Assembly (NCBI RefSeq): GCF_003056355.1 | Contig: NZ_PYVW01000001.1 | Location: forward strand, 522,498-586,497 | Origin: Devosia naphthalenivorans | GTDB lineage: Bacteria; Pseudomonadota; Alphaproteobacteria; Rhizobiales; Devosiaceae | Direction of reading: 5' to 3' | Length of the DNA: 64,000 nt | Part shown: one piece after another, positions 1 through 10,700 of the stretch | How the letters are laid out: each line of letters opens with the position of its first letter | How positions within the stretch are numbered: the first letter of the stretch is position 1 | Notes under the pieces: generated by a model | Databases searched by the model: none | The model's input: only the letters and a program-made list of their open reading frames with translations | Told to the model about the DNA's origin: nothing | Made by a program: the position numbers and the translations under genes

Positions 1-297
1 GCGCAGATCATCAATGCCATGAATATGGTCGGCATGCGCGTGGGTATAGAGCACCGCATCCACACGATCGACCTGAGCATCCAGCAATTGCTCACGGATA
101 TCGGGGCCGGTATCGATCAGCACGCGTGTCGGTCCGGCGCCCTCTTCGCTCCAACCTTCGATCAACAGCGCGCAGCGCCGCCGCCGGTTGCGGGGTTCAT
201 TGGGGTCGCAGACGCCCCACACATTGCCGATCCGTGGCACCCCGCCCGACGATGCGCAGCCCAAAATGGTTGCAACAATCCGCTGGGCCGCCGGCAT
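1..297 (-). CDS. MBL-fold metallo-hydrolase, PhnP-like (3' part cut by window edge)
   Basis: Reading the minus strand from an ATG at 297 gives a protein opening with an LGC-(A)SSGGVPRIG type glycine-rich start, then CDPNEPRNRRRRC, and near the window edge the metal-binding HAHADHIHGIDD motif of the metallo-beta-lactamase fold. This is typical of PhnP-like phosphodiesterase/hydrolase proteins that follow tatD in Hyphomicrobiales; the natural substrate of this branch is not known to me. The start lies 4 bp after the tatD stop, so it is the last visible gene of the tmk-holB-metG-tatD run. Only about 99 codons are inside the window and the C-terminal half is missing. Confidence 0.88.
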   Translation of the reverse strand, partial: MPAAQRIVATILGCASSGGVPRIGNVWGVCDPNEPRNRRRRCALLIEGWSEEGAGPTRVLIDTGPDIREQLLDAQVDRVDAVLYTHAHADHIHGIDDLR

Positions 298-300
298 GGA

Positions 301-1080
301 TCAGGCCAGTCCGGTTTTGGAGAAAAGCCGCGCGAAATTGGCCGTTGTCTCGGCGCCGAGTTGCTCGAGGCTGATCCCGCGCACCTCCGCCAGCTTCTCG
401 GCTGTATGGCGAACGAAGCTTGGTTCGTTGGACGCGCCCCGGTGCGGAATGGGTGCCAGGTATGGGGCGTCGGTTTCCACAAGGTATCGGTCGGCGGGAA
501 CAAACGCCGCCACTTCGCGGATCTCTTCGGCGTTCTTGAAGGTGATGATACCGGAGAACGAGATGTAACCGCCCAATGCCAGCGCCCGGCGAGCCAGATC
601 GAATCCAGCAGTGAAGCAGTGCAGGACGAATGGGAACCCGCCTATTGCGCTTTCCTCTTCCAGGATCGCGGCCATGTCGTCATCAGCCTTGCGGCTGTGG
701 ATAACCAGTGGAAGACCGGTGATACGTGCCGCTGCGATGTGGCGGCGAAGCCCGGTCGCCTGGGCCTCGCGCGGAGCATTGTCATAGAAGTAGTCAAGCC
801 CAGCTTCACCAATCGCAACGCACCGCGGGTGGGCACTTAGCCGCACAAGTTCATCTACTGTGATATGCAGTTCTTCATGCGCGTTGTGGGGATGAGTGCC
901 GACCGAGCACCAGACGTTCGGGAAACGTTCCGCCAGGTCCGTGTATGTGGAAAAGTTCTCCACCCTTGTGGAAATCGTCACCATCCCGGTGACGCCGGCA
1001 GCCTCGGCGCGAGCCAGCACGCCATTCAGGTCGGATGACAGCGCTTCGAAGTCGAGATGGCAATGGCTATCGATCAACAT
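301..1080 (-). CDS. tatD: TatD family metal-dependent hydrolase (DNase)
   Basis: A 259-residue TIM-barrel hydrolase of the TatD family, whose members act as metal-dependent 3'-5' exonucleases/deoxyribonucleases. Visible metal ligands are the N-terminal HxH (His6, His8 in SHCHLD), Glu92 in GEAGLDY, His128 in HSRK, His154 in HCF and Asp204 in ETDAPYLAP. The open frame continues upstream, but the ATG at 1080 places SHCHLD at the normal N-terminus. The gene starts 1 bp after the metG stop and ends 3 bp before the next start, so it is almost certainly cotranscribed with both. Length is normal for the family. Confidence 0.95.
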   Translation of the reverse strand: MLIDSHCHLDFEALSSDLNGVLARAEAAGVTGMVTISTRVENFSTYTDLAERFPNVWCSVGTHPHNAHEELHITVDELVRLSAHPRCVAIGEAGLDYFYDNAPREAQATGLRRHIAAARITGLPLVIHSRKADDDMAAILEEESAIGGFPFVLHCFTAGFDLARRALALGGYISFSGIITFKNAEEIREVAAFVPADRYLVETDAPYLAPIPHRGASNEPSFVRHTAEKLAEVRGISLEQLGAETTANFARLFSKTGLA

Positions 1081-1081
1081 C

Positions 1082-2632
1082 TTATTCAGCCGGCTTTTCC
1101 AGGCGAGCGAAAACGCCCTGTGGAATCGGCAGTTCCGTGCCCGGCACCAACCGGTCGCGCACCAGCGCAAGCGGCAGGATGCGGTCTTCTTCGGGTACTG
1201 CCAACTGGTCGAGCAGCCGCGCTGCCGACGCCGGGACGAATGCCAACATCGGAATAGTCAGCCGCCGCACCGTGTCAGCGGTGCGATAAAGCACCGTCGC
1301 CATGCGCTCGGGATCGGTTTTCTTCAGGGCCCAAGGCTCCTGGGCGGCGAAATAGTTATTGGCCGAACTCAATGCAGCTACAATCGCGCCCGTAGCCTCA
1401 TGCACCAATTGCTCGTCCATGGCCCGCTGCGCAGCCTGAATGGCTTCGCCGACCTCGCGCTCCAGCGCTTCGTCGGCGGGAGTAGCGTGGCCGAACTGGG
1501 GCACCTTGCCCTCGCAGTTCTTGTTGATCATGGACAACGAGCGCTGCGCCAGATTGCCCAGATTGTTAGCGAGGTCGGCATTGACGCGGTTGACCAGCTT
1601 TTCGTTGCTGTAGTCGCCATCGTTCCCGAACGAAACTTCGCGCAGGAAGAAATAGCGCACTGCATCTGCGCCGAAGGTTTCGACCAGATGAAACGGATCA
1701 ATGACATTGCCGAGCGACTTGCTCATCTTCTGCCCGTCGACGGTCAGGAAGCCGTGCGCAAAGACACGATGCGGCACCGGCAGACCGGCGCTCATCAGGA
1801 ACGCAGGCCAATAGACGGTATGAAAGCGGATGATGTCCTTGCCGATGACATGCAGAGACGCGGGCCAGAATTTCTTGAACAGCTCGCTATCCTCGTCGGG
1901 ATAGCCCGCGCCGGTGATGTAGTTGGTCAGTGCGTCGACCCAGACATACATCACGTGCCCTGGCGCATCCGGAACGGGTATACCCCAGTCGAAGGTGGTG
2001 CGGGAGATCGACAGGTCCTGCAGGCCGCTTTTCACAAACGAAATGATCTCGTTGCGCCGTTCCTTGGGCGCGATGAAATCAGGGTTGGCCTCGTAGAGAT
2101 CGAGCAGTTTTTGCTGATACGCCGACAGGCGGAAGAAATAGGTTGGCTCTTCCACCCATTCCACCTCGGCGCCCGAAGGCGCGAAGCGCTTGCCGTCCTT
2201 TTCGGTCAGCTCTGCCTCGTCGAAATAGGCTTCGTCGCGCACCGAATACCAGCCTTTGTAGGTGGACTGGAAAATGTCGCCATTCTGGCTCGCCGCCATC
2301 TTCTTCCAGATGGCTTGGGAGGATTCATGGTGGCGCGGCTCGGTGGTGCGGATGAAATCGTCGTTGGACAACTCCAGTGCTTCGGCGAGGCGCAGGAACT
2401 CGCCGGCATTCCGGTCTGCCAGATCGCGCACCGGAACGCCTTCCTTGGCGGCTGTCTGCACCATCTTGATGCCGTGCTCGTCCGTTCCCGTCAGGAAATA
2501 AACCTCGCGCCCCTCCAGCCGCTTGAAGCGGGCGATGGCGTCGGTCGCGATCATCTCATAGGCGTGCCCGATATGCGGCGCGCCGTTAGGATAGGAGATC
2601 GCAGTCGTGACGTAGAAGGGCTTGGCGGTCAT
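1082..2632 (-). CDS. metG: Methionyl-tRNA synthetase
   Basis: A class I aminoacyl-tRNA synthetase of 516 residues that charges tRNA-Met with methionine in the cytosol. The HIGH signature (PHIGHAYE, residues 19-26) and the KMSKS loop ([10 protein letters not shown], near residue 300) are both intact. The short connective-peptide region contains no cysteine knuckle, so this looks like the zinc-free short form common in alphaproteobacteria. The ATG at 2632 overlaps the holB stop by 4 bp (ATGA), which fixes the start and suggests translational coupling. The open frame extends further upstream, but that extension lies inside holB. Confidence 0.97.
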   Translation of the reverse strand: MTAKPFYVTTAISYPNGAPHIGHAYEMIATDAIARFKRLEGREVYFLTGTDEHGIKMVQTAAKEGVPVRDLADRNAGEFLRLAEALELSNDDFIRTTEPRHHESSQAIWKKMAASQNGDIFQSTYKGWYSVRDEAYFDEAELTEKDGKRFAPSGAEVEWVEEPTYFFRLSAYQQKLLDLYEANPDFIAPKERRNEIISFVKSGLQDLSISRTTFDWGIPVPDAPGHVMYVWVDALTNYITGAGYPDEDSELFKKFWPASLHVIGKDIIRFHTVYWPAFLMSAGLPVPHRVFAHGFLTVDGQKMSKSLGNVIDPFHLVETFGADAVRYFFLREVSFGNDGDYSNEKLVNRVNADLANNLGNLAQRSLSMINKNCEGKVPQFGHATPADEALEREVGEAIQAAQRAMDEQLVHEATGAIVAALSSANNYFAAQEPWALKKTDPERMATVLYRTADTVRRLTIPMLAFVPASAARLLDQLAVPEEDRILPLALVRDRLVPGTELPIPQGVFARLEKPAE

Positions 2633-3657
2633 AAGGTCTCGGTGGGCGATGGGACGAAAAGGGCAACGTGCTTCCTGATGGCGTCGAACACGGCAACAAG
2701 GGTCTGTTTCATATCCAGATTGATGTCGTCGGCGTCGGCAAAAAGGGCGTGAGCCTTGTCCCATAGCTCGTTTGCCGAGGCAAGCCGCATCCGGCTCCCA
2801 CCCTCGATCGCTGCCATGCGCGCCTCATCGGCCATCCAGTCATCCAGCATCTCACGCGCGAACGATAGCTCGGTGCTTTGAGCGTTTGCGCCCAATGCAT
2901 CTGCCAGCTTCAAGGCGACGCCGGATGGCTGCAATGCAGGATTGCTCAGCCACGCCTGCAGTGCACCGAGTGCAGAGTCGGCTTCGAGCGACAGGGTTTC
3001 AAACGCCCGCCGTGGCCTGCCGCCCGATAGCGCTACCGCACGGTCAAGCTCGGTTTGCCCAAGCGTCGGATCATGCTCGAGCAGCACGCCGCGCACATGA
3101 TCAGCCACGATCGGCCGCAATGCCAGATTATGGCAGCGCGACTTGATGGTCGGCAGCAGGCGCCCGGGGCGATGGGAAATCAAGAGAAACGTCGTATCCG
3201 CCGGCGGCTCCTCCAGCGTCTTCAGCAGAGCATTGGCGGCTGATGGGTTGCAGTCATCGATGCTGTCGATCACCGCTATGCGGTGTCCGGCACGTCCTCG
3301 CGTGTGATGCAGGGAATCCCTGATGTCCCTTACGTCTTCGACCCGGATGACGGTGTAGTAGCCCTTGCCGTCCTTGGGCCTGCGGCGCAGCACAAACAGA
3401 TTGGGGTGCGACAATGCGCTGACCTGCTCCGACACGCGGTGAGCGTCCTCGTCGCCAGTAGCCGTCAGGATGGCGGCGGCCAACTCGAACGCGAATGTCG
3501 CCTTGCCGATGCCCTGCGGCCCATGCAGCAATATGGCTCCAGGCAGTCGCCGTCCGGCGATCTGCGCGAGGATGGCTGCGCGCGGACTGTCGTGTCCTGA
3601 CGCTCGCTGGCGGCGTTCGGGCGCCGGAACATCGGGGAGTGCTTCGGGATCGTTCAC
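2629..3657 (-). CDS. holB: DNA polymerase III delta' subunit
   Basis: A 342-residue AAA+ clamp-loader subunit of the replicative polymerase. A Walker A-like [10 protein letters not shown] lies near residues 46-55, and the conserved [10 protein letters not shown] and [17 protein letters not shown] blocks follow. It helps load the beta sliding clamp onto primed DNA. The start is a GTG overlapping the tmk stop (GTGA), and the stop overlaps the metG start (ATGA). It therefore sits tightly coupled in a tmk-holB-metG-tatD unit, an arrangement common in Hyphomicrobiales. Confidence 0.95.
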   Translation of the reverse strand: MNDPEALPDVPAPERRQRASGHDSPRAAILAQIAGRRLPGAILLHGPQGIGKATFAFELAAAILTATGDEDAHRVSEQVSALSHPNLFVLRRRPKDGKGYYTVIRVEDVRDIRDSLHHTRGRAGHRIAVIDSIDDCNPSAANALLKTLEEPPADTTFLLISHRPGRLLPTIKSRCHNLALRPIVADHVRGVLLEHDPTLGQTELDRAVALSGGRPRRAFETLSLEADSALGALQAWLSNPALQPSGVALKLADALGANAQSTELSFAREMLDDWMADEARMAAIEGGSRMRLASANELWDKAHALFADADDINLDMKQTLVAVFDAIRKHVALFVPSPTETL

Positions 3658-4352
3658 GCGGTTCGGCCACCAAGTTCAGGGAAGCGAGCGCTTACAATTG
3701 CCCAGATCGCCGCTTCCAGTTCGTCCTCGCCCTGATCGGCCGATATTACAACGCACCGGTCCGGGTTGGCTTCTGCGATTGCCAGGAACCCACCGCGCAA
3801 TCGCTTGTGCCAGTCCAGTTCCTCCTTCTCGAACCGGTCGCCGGTTTCGGCCAGTCCCTCTTCCACTTCGCGCGCTGCTACCCGCTTGAAAGCCGCTTCC
3901 GGGTCCATGTCCAGGATGATGGTCAGGTCAGGATTGTGACCGTTGAGCGCCAGCGTTTCCAGCGCGCCGATCAGCTTTTCGTCGACCCCGCCGGTGAGGC
4001 CCTGATAGGCGCGGGTCGAATCGTGAAAGCGGTCGGACAGCACCCAATTGCCCTTGCGCAGATTGGGCGCGATGAGCTGGTTCACGTGATCGAGCCGTGC
4101 TGCTGCGAACAACACGGCCTCGCCCCCTGCCCCCCAGCTTTCCGAGCGCCCCTGCAGGATGAACGAGCGTACCGCCTCGGCCTTCGGTGTGCCGCCCGGT
4201 TCGCGGGTCCGCACGGCCCTGACATTGTGCCGTTCCAGATTGTTGAGCAGACGCTTGACCTGTGTCGACTTGCCGACGCCTTCGCCCCCTTCAAAGGTTA
4301 TGAAGCGAGCTGGTATGGGCGCGGTCGTGTCGGGCATGGCAGACTTGTTCAT
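3654..4352 (-). CDS. tmk: Thymidylate kinase
   Basis: A 232-residue P-loop kinase that phosphorylates dTMP to dTDP for DNA synthesis. The P-loop FEGGEGVGKSTQ occurs near residue 20, followed by the REPGGTP motif and the DRFHDST substrate-binding segment. The ATG at 4352 is used; a second in-frame ATG six codons later (4337) is possible because the first 15 residues are not conserved in the family. The gene is the first of the overlapping tmk-holB-metG-tatD run, about 100 bp downstream of the carboxypeptidase gene. Confidence 0.96.
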   Translation of the reverse strand: MNKSAMPDTTAPIPARFITFEGGEGVGKSTQVKRLLNNLERHNVRAVRTREPGGTPKAEAVRSFILQGRSESWGAGGEAVLFAAARLDHVNQLIAPNLRKGNWVLSDRFHDSTRAYQGLTGGVDEKLIGALETLALNGHNPDLTIILDMDPEAAFKRVAAREVEEGLAETGDRFEKEELDWHKRLRGGFLAIAEANPDRCVVISADQGEDELEAAIWAIVSARFPELGGRTA

Positions 4353-4449
4353 CCGAATTCTGGTGCCAATCGGTTTCCAGGAGCCTTGCTACTATCGTCA
4401 ACGATCCGCGTACACCCCTCCAGTGTGTCTGCTGGTGCCGCCGCGCTCG

Positions 4450-5595
4450 CTACAGCCAGCCCAAGGCAAGTTGCTTCAGCGCATCGGTCGCCTTGCGGAC
4501 GATATCGCCCTCTTCCACCGTCTCGGCAGCATAAAGCGGCGCTGCCTGCACCAGTTGGTCATCGCAGAAGACCCGAAGTTCGGCAATTTGCTGGCCCTGC
4601 TGCACCGGCGGCATCAATGGCGCGGTATAGTTCACTTGCGCGCTGAGGCACTTGCGTGAACCGCGCGGCAGATAAAGCGCCACTTCACCCTCGCCAACCA
4701 GCCCCACACTACCCGATGTGCCGCCATAGACATTGGCGTAGGCGACAACCTTGCCCTCGGGATATGCGGATACGCGCTCAAAGGCACGTGCGCCCCAGGT
4801 AATCAGCTTGCGGCCTTCCTCGGTGCGCTGGGCCATCGAGGTCAGGCCATGCACCACGGCGACAAGCCGGCGTCCACCCTGCTCTGTGGAAATCACCGAG
4901 CCATAGCCGGCAGCTTCCGTGTGGCCGGTCTTGAGACCATCGACGCCGATGCCAAGCTCAACCAGCGAGTTCCGGTTGGGCTGCTTGATGCCATTCCACT
5001 CCATGTCCGGCTCGGAGAAGTAGTGGTAATATTGCGGGAAGGTGTCGATGAGATAGCGTGCCAGATCGGCAAGATCGCGTGCCGTGACGTACATGTCCGG
5101 ATCGGGCAAGCCGGTGGGGTTGGTGAAATAAGAATCGGTCAGGCCGATATCGGAACCCAGTTCGTTCATCATCGCGGCGAACCCCGCCTCTGAACCGGCT
5201 ATTCCCTCGGCCAGCACGATCGCCGCGTCATTGCCCGATTGGATGATGACGGAGCGAACCAGGTCTTCCACTTTTACCTTGGAGTTGAGTTCGGCAAACA
5301 TCGTCGATCCGCCCGATGCCGCGCCACCCGTCCGCCAGGCGTGTTCGGAGACGAAGAATTCGTCCGTGAACTGCAGGCGACCATTCTCGATTTCGTTGAA
5401 AACCACGGCGACCGTCATGAGCTTGGCCATGCTGGCCGGCTCCATGGGCAGGTCTGCGTCCTTCTGGAAAATTACCGTGCCGGACTCCTGGTCCATGAGG
5501 ACGGCGAATTTGGCCTTGGTCTCAAAACTGGCTTGTGCCAGTGCTGGAACGGACAAGCCCATGAAGGCGACGAAAACCAGCCAAATTCGAAACAT
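4450..5595 (-). CDS. D-alanyl-D-alanine carboxypeptidase (DacF/DacC type)
   Basis: A 381-residue low-molecular-weight penicillin-binding protein that trims the terminal D-Ala from peptidoglycan stem peptides in the periplasm. It has an N-terminal signal peptide ending near VPALAQA (residues 16-22). All three penicillin-binding motifs are present: SMAK (55-58), SGN (120-122) and KTG (in LKTGHTEAAG). The C-terminal region after the catalytic domain matches the beta-rich PBP5_C domain and ends in a short amphipathic stretch. It lies between rlpA and tmk, all on the minus strand, a typical order in this order of bacteria. Confidence 0.94.
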   Translation of the reverse strand: MFRIWLVFVAFMGLSVPALAQASFETKAKFAVLMDQESGTVIFQKDADLPMEPASMAKLMTVAVVFNEIENGRLQFTDEFFVSEHAWRTGGAASGGSTMFAELNSKVKVEDLVRSVIIQSGNDAAIVLAEGIAGSEAGFAAMMNELGSDIGLTDSYFTNPTGLPDPDMYVTARDLADLARYLIDTFPQYYHYFSEPDMEWNGIKQPNRNSLVELGIGVDGLKTGHTEAAGYGSVISTEQGGRRLVAVVHGLTSMAQRTEEGRKLITWGARAFERVSAYPEGKVVAYANVYGGTSGSVGLVGEGEVALYLPRGSRKCLSAQVNYTAPLMPPVQQGQQIAELRVFCDDQLVQAAPLYAAETVEEGDIVRKATDALKQLALGWL

Positions 5596-5641
5596 GTCGG
5601 CATCCCTTTGCGCTGCCGGCAGCGGCTTCCGACAGACAAGT

Positions 5642-6688
5642 CTAATTATAGAGAACTAAGTCGTTCAGGCCAAGTTCCTGAGCCATTGCTGATACATCAT
5701 CGCGTGACACGCCAGCCTTCAAATGTGTGAGAGTTAGCCGGGTCGCCGGCGCTCCGTTGGCCGTCACCTGCTCTTCTTCCACGGCTCCCAGGATGGCGAA
5801 ATGCTTGGCCACTTCGATGGCATTGCCCTGGTCGCTGAACACGCCAATGCCCAACTTGACCGTCCGCGCATCCATGTCGACCGACTGCACCCAGGACGCC
5901 AGGTCCGTAGATTGCGTCGCCACCGCATTTGCTGCTGCATGGGCGCTGCCGATGGCGGCATCCTGCTCCTGGGGCGTTGTGTCGGCATAGGAGAACAGGC
6001 CGCCAAAGAAATTGCCGGCCATATCTGCCAGGCTGTTGGTGCCATCGGCATAGCGCGTGCCGCTCTGGACCGGCGGGCCGTTGTAGCTGGCAAGGAGCAT
6101 GCGCGTGTCATCCCCCTGCAGCGGAGCCGGCCCGACATATTCGGCCTTGATCTGGGCATGGCCGTTATTCACATAGCCCAGCATCTCCGCTGCACGGTGC
6201 GATAGATCCATGATGCGGCCCGGCATATACGGGCCTCGATCATTGACCCGCACGATCACCGAGCGGCCGTTCTGCTGGTTGGTCACGCGAACATAAGAGG
6301 GAAGCGGCAGGGTTGGATGGGCGCCGGTGATGGCATTGGCCGAAAAGATTTCGCCGTTGGCGGTGCGCCGACCGTGAAAATCCGAACCATACCAGGAGGC
6401 TTCGCCGGTATCGACGTAACCTGGCTGATGCTGCGGCACATAGGTTTTGCCGCGGACGGTATAAGGCTTGCCGAGCTGGTGGCGCCCGCCACCCTTGGGC
6501 GGATTGGGATTGCTGGTGACGCGAGGTGATACTTTCACGCCGTATTCAGACGAGGTGAATGCACCCCGCTTGACCGTGGCGCCGAGGCCGCCCATGCCAC
6601 AGGCAGCCAGAACGGGAGTCACAATGGCCGTGATGGCCAGGAAGCGAACGGCGTGGCGCCACGAGGGTGTCAAGGTAAGCAAACTCAT
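5642..6688 (-). CDS. rlpA: RlpA-like septal ring lytic transglycosylase lipoprotein with SPOR domain
   Basis: A 348-residue envelope protein. The chosen ATG at 6688 gives a basic N-terminus and a hydrophobic signal ending in the lipobox LAAC, so it should be lipid-anchored; the open frame extends 8 codons upstream. A double-psi beta-barrel domain follows (GEASWYGSDFHGRRTANGE through VNDRGPYMPGRIMDLS), with the Asp-Arg of NDRGPY corresponding to the catalytic region. A C-terminal segment ending near residue 348 looks like a SPOR domain that binds denuded septal glycan. RlpA proteins cleave denuded glycans during daughter-cell separation. It is divergent from metH across about 240 bp. Confidence 0.92.
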   Translation of the reverse strand: MSLLTLTPSWRHAVRFLAITAIVTPVLAACGMGGLGATVKRGAFTSSEYGVKVSPRVTSNPNPPKGGGRHQLGKPYTVRGKTYVPQHQPGYVDTGEASWYGSDFHGRRTANGEIFSANAITGAHPTLPLPSYVRVTNQQNGRSVIVRVNDRGPYMPGRIMDLSHRAAEMLGYVNNGHAQIKAEYVGPAPLQGDDTRMLLASYNGPPVQSGTRYADGTNSLADMAGNFFGGLFSYADTTPQEQDAAIGSAHAAANAVATQSTDLASWVQSVDMDARTVKLGIGVFSDQGNAIEVAKHFAILGAVEEEQVTANGAPATRLTLTHLKAGVSRDDVSAMAQELGLNDLVLYN

Positions 6689-6869
6689 ACGCAAAACTAA
6701 ATCCGCGGGCACAATGAAACACTTCGCCCGATTTTTCCCGCATGCTCGCTCATTCTGGTTTAGCTGGAGTTAAGGCCAACCAAACGTTAGCGGTTTCGGT
6801 CAAATTGTTGCGCTGCGTCAAAACTGTGCCATCTAGGTTTGGCAAGCTGCGCCTTGCTTATCTGTAGAT

Positions 6870-6885
6870 ATAAAGATATCTTTAT
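6870..6885. promoter_or_regulatory. Perfect 16-bp palindrome upstream of metH (candidate ArsR/SahR-type operator)
   Basis: ATAAAGATATCTTTAT is a perfect inverted repeat 40 bp upstream of the metH start, in the rlpA-metH intergenic region. From memory, similar AT-rich palindromes precede metH and metF in Proteobacteria and are attributed to ArsR-family SAH-responsive regulators (SahR). The match to that consensus could not be verified here. The next closest gene in the other direction, rlpA, starts 180 bp away. Confidence 0.6.
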
Positions 6886-6925
6886 GTGACTGGTTGAACC
6901 GCTAAGCAGCAATAAAACAGGCAGG

Positions 6926-9900
6926 ATGCCGATGAGCCCCGAAAATCAGACTACCCCGTACATCCCGGATTGGAACGAGGTTCGTTCCGCACTTGCACAG
7001 GCCGCGCGCGAACGCATCCTGATCCTGGACGGTGCAATGGGCACGATGATTCAAAGGCTCAAGCTCGGCGAAGAGAATTTCCGCGGCGAACGCTTCAAGG
7101 ATTGGAAGTTGCCGCTGCAGGGCAATAACGACCTGCTGGTGCTCACGGAACCACAGCGCATCGAAGACATCCACTTCGATTATTTCATGGCCGGCGCCGA
7201 TATCGCCGAGACCAATACCTTCTCGGCCACGTCGGTCGCGCAAGCCGATTACGCTTGTGAGTCGGCGGTTTACGACATCAACTTTCAGGGCGTTCTGGTT
7301 GCTCGCCGTGCAGCCCAGCGCGCCGAGGCGGCAGACGGCCGCCGCCGTTTCGTAGCTGGCGCCCTGGGACCCACCAACAAGACTTCGTCCATGTCCACGG
7401 ACGTCAACAGCCCCGGTCACCGCGCCATCACCTTTGACCAACTGGTCGTTGCCTACGGCGAGGCCATCCGCGGTCTGGTGGACGCCGGTGCCGACCTGTT
7501 GCTGTTCGAGACGATCACCGACACGCTCAACACCAAGGCCGGCATATTCGCCGCCCAGCGGCTGTTCGAGGAGCGCGGCATCGACGTGCCGATCATGATT
7601 TCGGGCACCATCACCGATCTCTCCGGCCGCACTCTGTCGGGCCAGACGCCGACGGCTTTCTGGTACTCGGTGCGTCATGCCAACCCGGTCACCATTGGAT
7701 TGAATTGCGCATTGGGCGCCAATGCAATGCGGGCCCACCTGGGCGAACTGTCCGACGTAGCGGACACTTTCATCTGCGCCTATCCGAACGCCGGCCTGCC
7801 GAACGCATTCGGGCAGTATGACGAGACACCCGAATTCATGGCCGAGCAGATCGAAGGATTTGCCGCGGCCGGCTATGTAAACATTGTCGGCGGCTGCTGC
7901 GGGTCGACGCCCGAGCATATCCGGGCCATCGCGCAAGCCGTCAGCAAGCACCAGCCGCGCGCCGTACCAGAGACAGAGAAGCTGCTGCGTCTAGCCGGAC
8001 TTGAGCCCTTCACGCTGACCAAGGATATTCCCTTCGTCAACGTCGGCGAGCGCACCAACGTCACCGGCTCCGCCCGCTTCCGCAAGCTGATCACAGCCGG
8101 CGACTACACTGCGGCGCTGGAAGTGGCGCGCGATCAGGTCGCCAATGGCGCCCAGATCATCGACATCAACATGGATGAAGGCCTGATCGACAGCGAACAG
8201 GTGATGATCGAGTACCTCAATCTGCTTGCGGCCGAGCCCGACGTGGCCAAGGTCCCGCTGATGATCGACTCCTCGAAATGGGAGGTCATTGAGGCGGGTC
8301 TGAAATGCGTGCAGGGCAAGGCACTGGTCAACTCGATTTCGATGAAGGAAGGCGAAGAGCAGTTCCTGAAATACGCCCGGCTGGTGCGTGCCTATGGTGC
8401 CGCGGTCGTGGTCATGGCCTTCGACGAGCAGGGTCAGGCCGATACGCTGGAGCGCAAGGTCGAGATCTGCAAGCGCGCCTATAAGCTCCTCACGGAAGAC
8501 GTTGGCTTTCCACCGGAAGACATTGTTTTCGATCCCAATGTCTTTGCCATCGCTACCGGGATCGAGGAGCACAACGGTTATGGCGTTGCCTTCATCGAGG
8601 CGACCAAGATCATCACCGAGACCCTGCCCCATGTGCACATCTCGGGCGGCATCTCGAACCTCTCCTTCTCGTTCCGCGGCAACGAGCCGGTGCGCGAGGC
8701 CATGCACGCGGTGTTCCTGTACTATGCCATCCAGAACGGCATGGACATGGGCATCGTCAATGCCGGTCAGCTCGCCGTTTATGAATCGATCGAGCCGGAA
8801 CTGCGCACCGCCTGCGAGGACGTGATCCTCAACCGCGATCCAGGCGCCACCGATCGCCTGCTGGCGCTTGCCGAGCGCTATCGCGGCACCGCCGGCAAGG
8901 AAGTTGCAGCCAAGGATCTGAGCTGGCGCGAGAAGTCCGTCGAAGAGCGGATCGCCCATGCGCTGGTCAACGGCATCACCGAATATATCGACGCAGACAC
9001 CGAGGAAGCGCGGCTGAAGCTGCCGCGGCCGCTGCACGTCATCGAGGGTCCATTGATGTCCGGCATGGGCATCGTGGGGGACCTGTTCGGTTCGGGCAAG
9101 ATGTTCCTGCCGCAGGTGGTCAAGTCCGCCCGCGTGATGAAGCAGGCCGTCGCCCTGCTGCTGCCCTATATGGAGGCCGAGAAGAACGCCGATGGCAATG
9201 CTACTGGCCGCCAGAGCGCGGGCAAGGTGCTGATGGCCACGGTGAAGGGCGACGTGCACGACATCGGCAAGAACATTGTCGGCGTGGTCCTGAGCTGCAA
9301 CAATTACGAGATCATCGATCTGGGCGTGATGGTCCCTGCGGCCAAGATCCTGCAGACTGCCCGGGACGAAAACGTCGATATCATTGGCCTGTCCGGTCTC
9401 ATTACGCCTTCGCTCGATGAAATGGCCCACGTCGCATCCGAGATGGAGCGGGAAGGCTTCGATATTCCGTTGCTCATCGGCGGCGCCACGACCAGCCGCG
9501 TGCACACGGCCGTCAAGATTCACCCGCGCTACAGCGCCGGTCAGGCCGTGCACGTCAACGATGCCAGCCGCGCCGTCGGCGTGGTGGGCAATCTGTTGAG
9601 CAAGGATACCAAGGTCAGCTTCATCGAAGATATTCGAGCGCAGTACGCCAAGGCGGCAGCCGCACACGAACGTGCCGAGAGCGAAAAGCAGCGCATCCCG
9701 CTCGCCAAGGCGCGCGCCAATGCTTTCAAGCCTGATTGGAGCGACTACACGCCGCCTGAACCGAGCTTCCTCGGCACCCGGACGTTCGACGGTTTCGATC
9801 TTGCCGAATTGGCTGAATACATCGACTGGACACCCTTCTTCCAGACCTGGGAGCTCAAGGGGCGTTATCCGGCCATTCTCGAGGACGAGCGCCAGGGCGA

Positions 9901-10696
9901 GGCAGCGCGGTCGCTGTTCGAAGATGCACAGAAAATGCTCAGCCAGATCATCGCCGAGAAATGGTTCAGACCGCGTGCCGTCATAGGCTTCTGGCCGGCC
10001 AATGCCGTGGGGGACGATATCCGGCTCTACAAGGACGGTGCACGCACCGAGGAACTGGCGACGCTCTTCACCCTGCGCCAGCAACTCACGAGGCGCGATG
10101 GCAAGCCAAACATGGCCTTGAGCGACTTCGTTGCCCCCGCCGGTATCGGCAAACCCGACTATATGGGCGGGTTTGTCGTTACGGCGGGCATCGAAGAGGT
10201 CGAGATCGCCGAGCGGTTCGAAAAGCGGAACGACGACTATTCGTCCATTCTGGTCAAGGCGCTTGCCGATCGCTTCGCCGAAGCCATGGCCGAGTATATG
10301 CACCTGCGTGTGCGCAAGGATTTTTGGGGCTACGCCGCCGACGAGAATTTGAGCAATGACGAGCTTCTGACGGAGATCTATCGCGGTATCCGCCCGGCTC
10401 CCGGCTATCCGGCCCAGCCCGACCATACCGAGAAGACGACGCTGTTCCGCCTGCTCGAAGCCGAAAAGAATGCCGGCGTGACGCTGACCGAGAGCTACGC
10501 GATGTGGCCGGGGTCATCGGTCTCGGGGATCTACTTCTCCCATCCGGACGCCTATTATTTCGGCGTGGCCAAAGTCGAGCGCGACCAGGTGCTGGATTAT
10601 GCGCAGCGCAAGAACATGTCCGTGCAAGACGTGGAGCGGTGGCTGGGCCCGATCCTCAACTACATCCCCGGCCCGTCAATCGTCGCGGCGGAGTGA
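6926..10696 (+). CDS. metH: Cobalamin-dependent methionine synthase
   Basis: A full-length 1256-residue enzyme that transfers a methyl group from 5-methyltetrahydrofolate to homocysteine through cob(I)alamin. Four modules are visible: the homocysteine/zinc module with Cys in GLNCALG and VGGCCGS, the pterin-binding module starting near [11 protein letters not shown], the B12 module with DVHDIGKN (His778 as the lower cobalt ligand), and the C-terminal reactivation module with [15 protein letters not shown] and [12 protein letters not shown]. The start has a purine-rich upstream region (ggcagg). No upstream B12 riboswitch was recognised; a palindromic operator lies 40 bp upstream. A CobW-like small gene follows 4 bp after the stop. 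Confidence 0.98.
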   Translation: MPMSPENQTTPYIPDWNEVRSALAQAARERILILDGAMGTMIQRLKLGEENFRGERFKDWKLPLQGNNDLLVLTEPQRIEDIHFDYFMAGADIAETNTFSATSVAQADYACESAVYDINFQGVLVARRAAQRAEAADGRRRFVAGALGPTNKTSSMSTDVNSPGHRAITFDQLVVAYGEAIRGLVDAGADLLLFETITDTLNTKAGIFAAQRLFEERGIDVPIMISGTITDLSGRTLSGQTPTAFWYSVRHANPVTIGLNCALGANAMRAHLGELSDVADTFICAYPNAGLPNAFGQYDETPEFMAEQIEGFAAAGYVNIVGGCCGSTPEHIRAIAQAVSKHQPRAVPETEKLLRLAGLEPFTLTKDIPFVNVGERTNVTGSARFRKLITAGDYTAALEVARDQVANGAQIIDINMDEGLIDSEQVMIEYLNLLAAEPDVAKVPLMIDSSKWEVIEAGLKCVQGKALVNSISMKEGEEQFLKYARLVRAYGAAVVVMAFDEQGQADTLERKVEICKRAYKLLTEDVGFPPEDIVFDPNVFAIATGIEEHNGYGVAFIEATKIITETLPHVHISGGISNLSFSFRGNEPVREAMHAVFLYYAIQNGMDMGIVNAGQLAVYESIEPELRTACEDVILNRDPGATDRLLALAERYRGTAGKEVAAKDLSWREKSVEERIAHALVNGITEYIDADTEEARLKLPRPLHVIEGPLMSGMGIVGDLFGSGKMFLPQVVKSARVMKQAVALLLPYMEAEKNADGNATGRQSAGKVLMATVKGDVHDIGKNIVGVVLSCNNYEIIDLGVMVPAAKILQTARDENVDIIGLSGLITPSLDEMAHVASEMEREGFDIPLLIGGATTSRVHTAVKIHPRYSAGQAVHVNDASRAVGVVGNLLSKDTKVSFIEDIRAQYAKAAAAHERAESEKQRIPLAKARANAFKPDWSDYTPPEPSFLGTRTFDGFDLAELAEYIDWTPFFQTWELKGRYPAILEDERQGEAARSLFEDAQKMLSQIIAEKWFRPRAVIGFWPANAVGDDIRLYKDGARTEELATLFTLRQQLTRRDGKPNMALSDFVAPAGIGKPDYMGGFVVTAGIEEVEIAERFEKRNDDYSSILVKALADRFAEAMAEYMHLRVRKDFWGYAADENLSNDELLTEIYRGIRPAPGYPAQPDHTEKTTLFRLLEAEKNAGVTLTESYAMWPGSSVSGIYFSHPDAYYFGVAKVERDQVLDYAQRKNMSVQDVERWLGPILNYIPGPSIVAAE

Positions 10697-10700
10697 AGGC

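Noticed and set aside
6689..6925. Cobalamin riboswitch for metH
   Set aside because: The rlpA-metH gap is short and no B12-box-like sequence was recognised; the palindrome is a better candidate regulator site.
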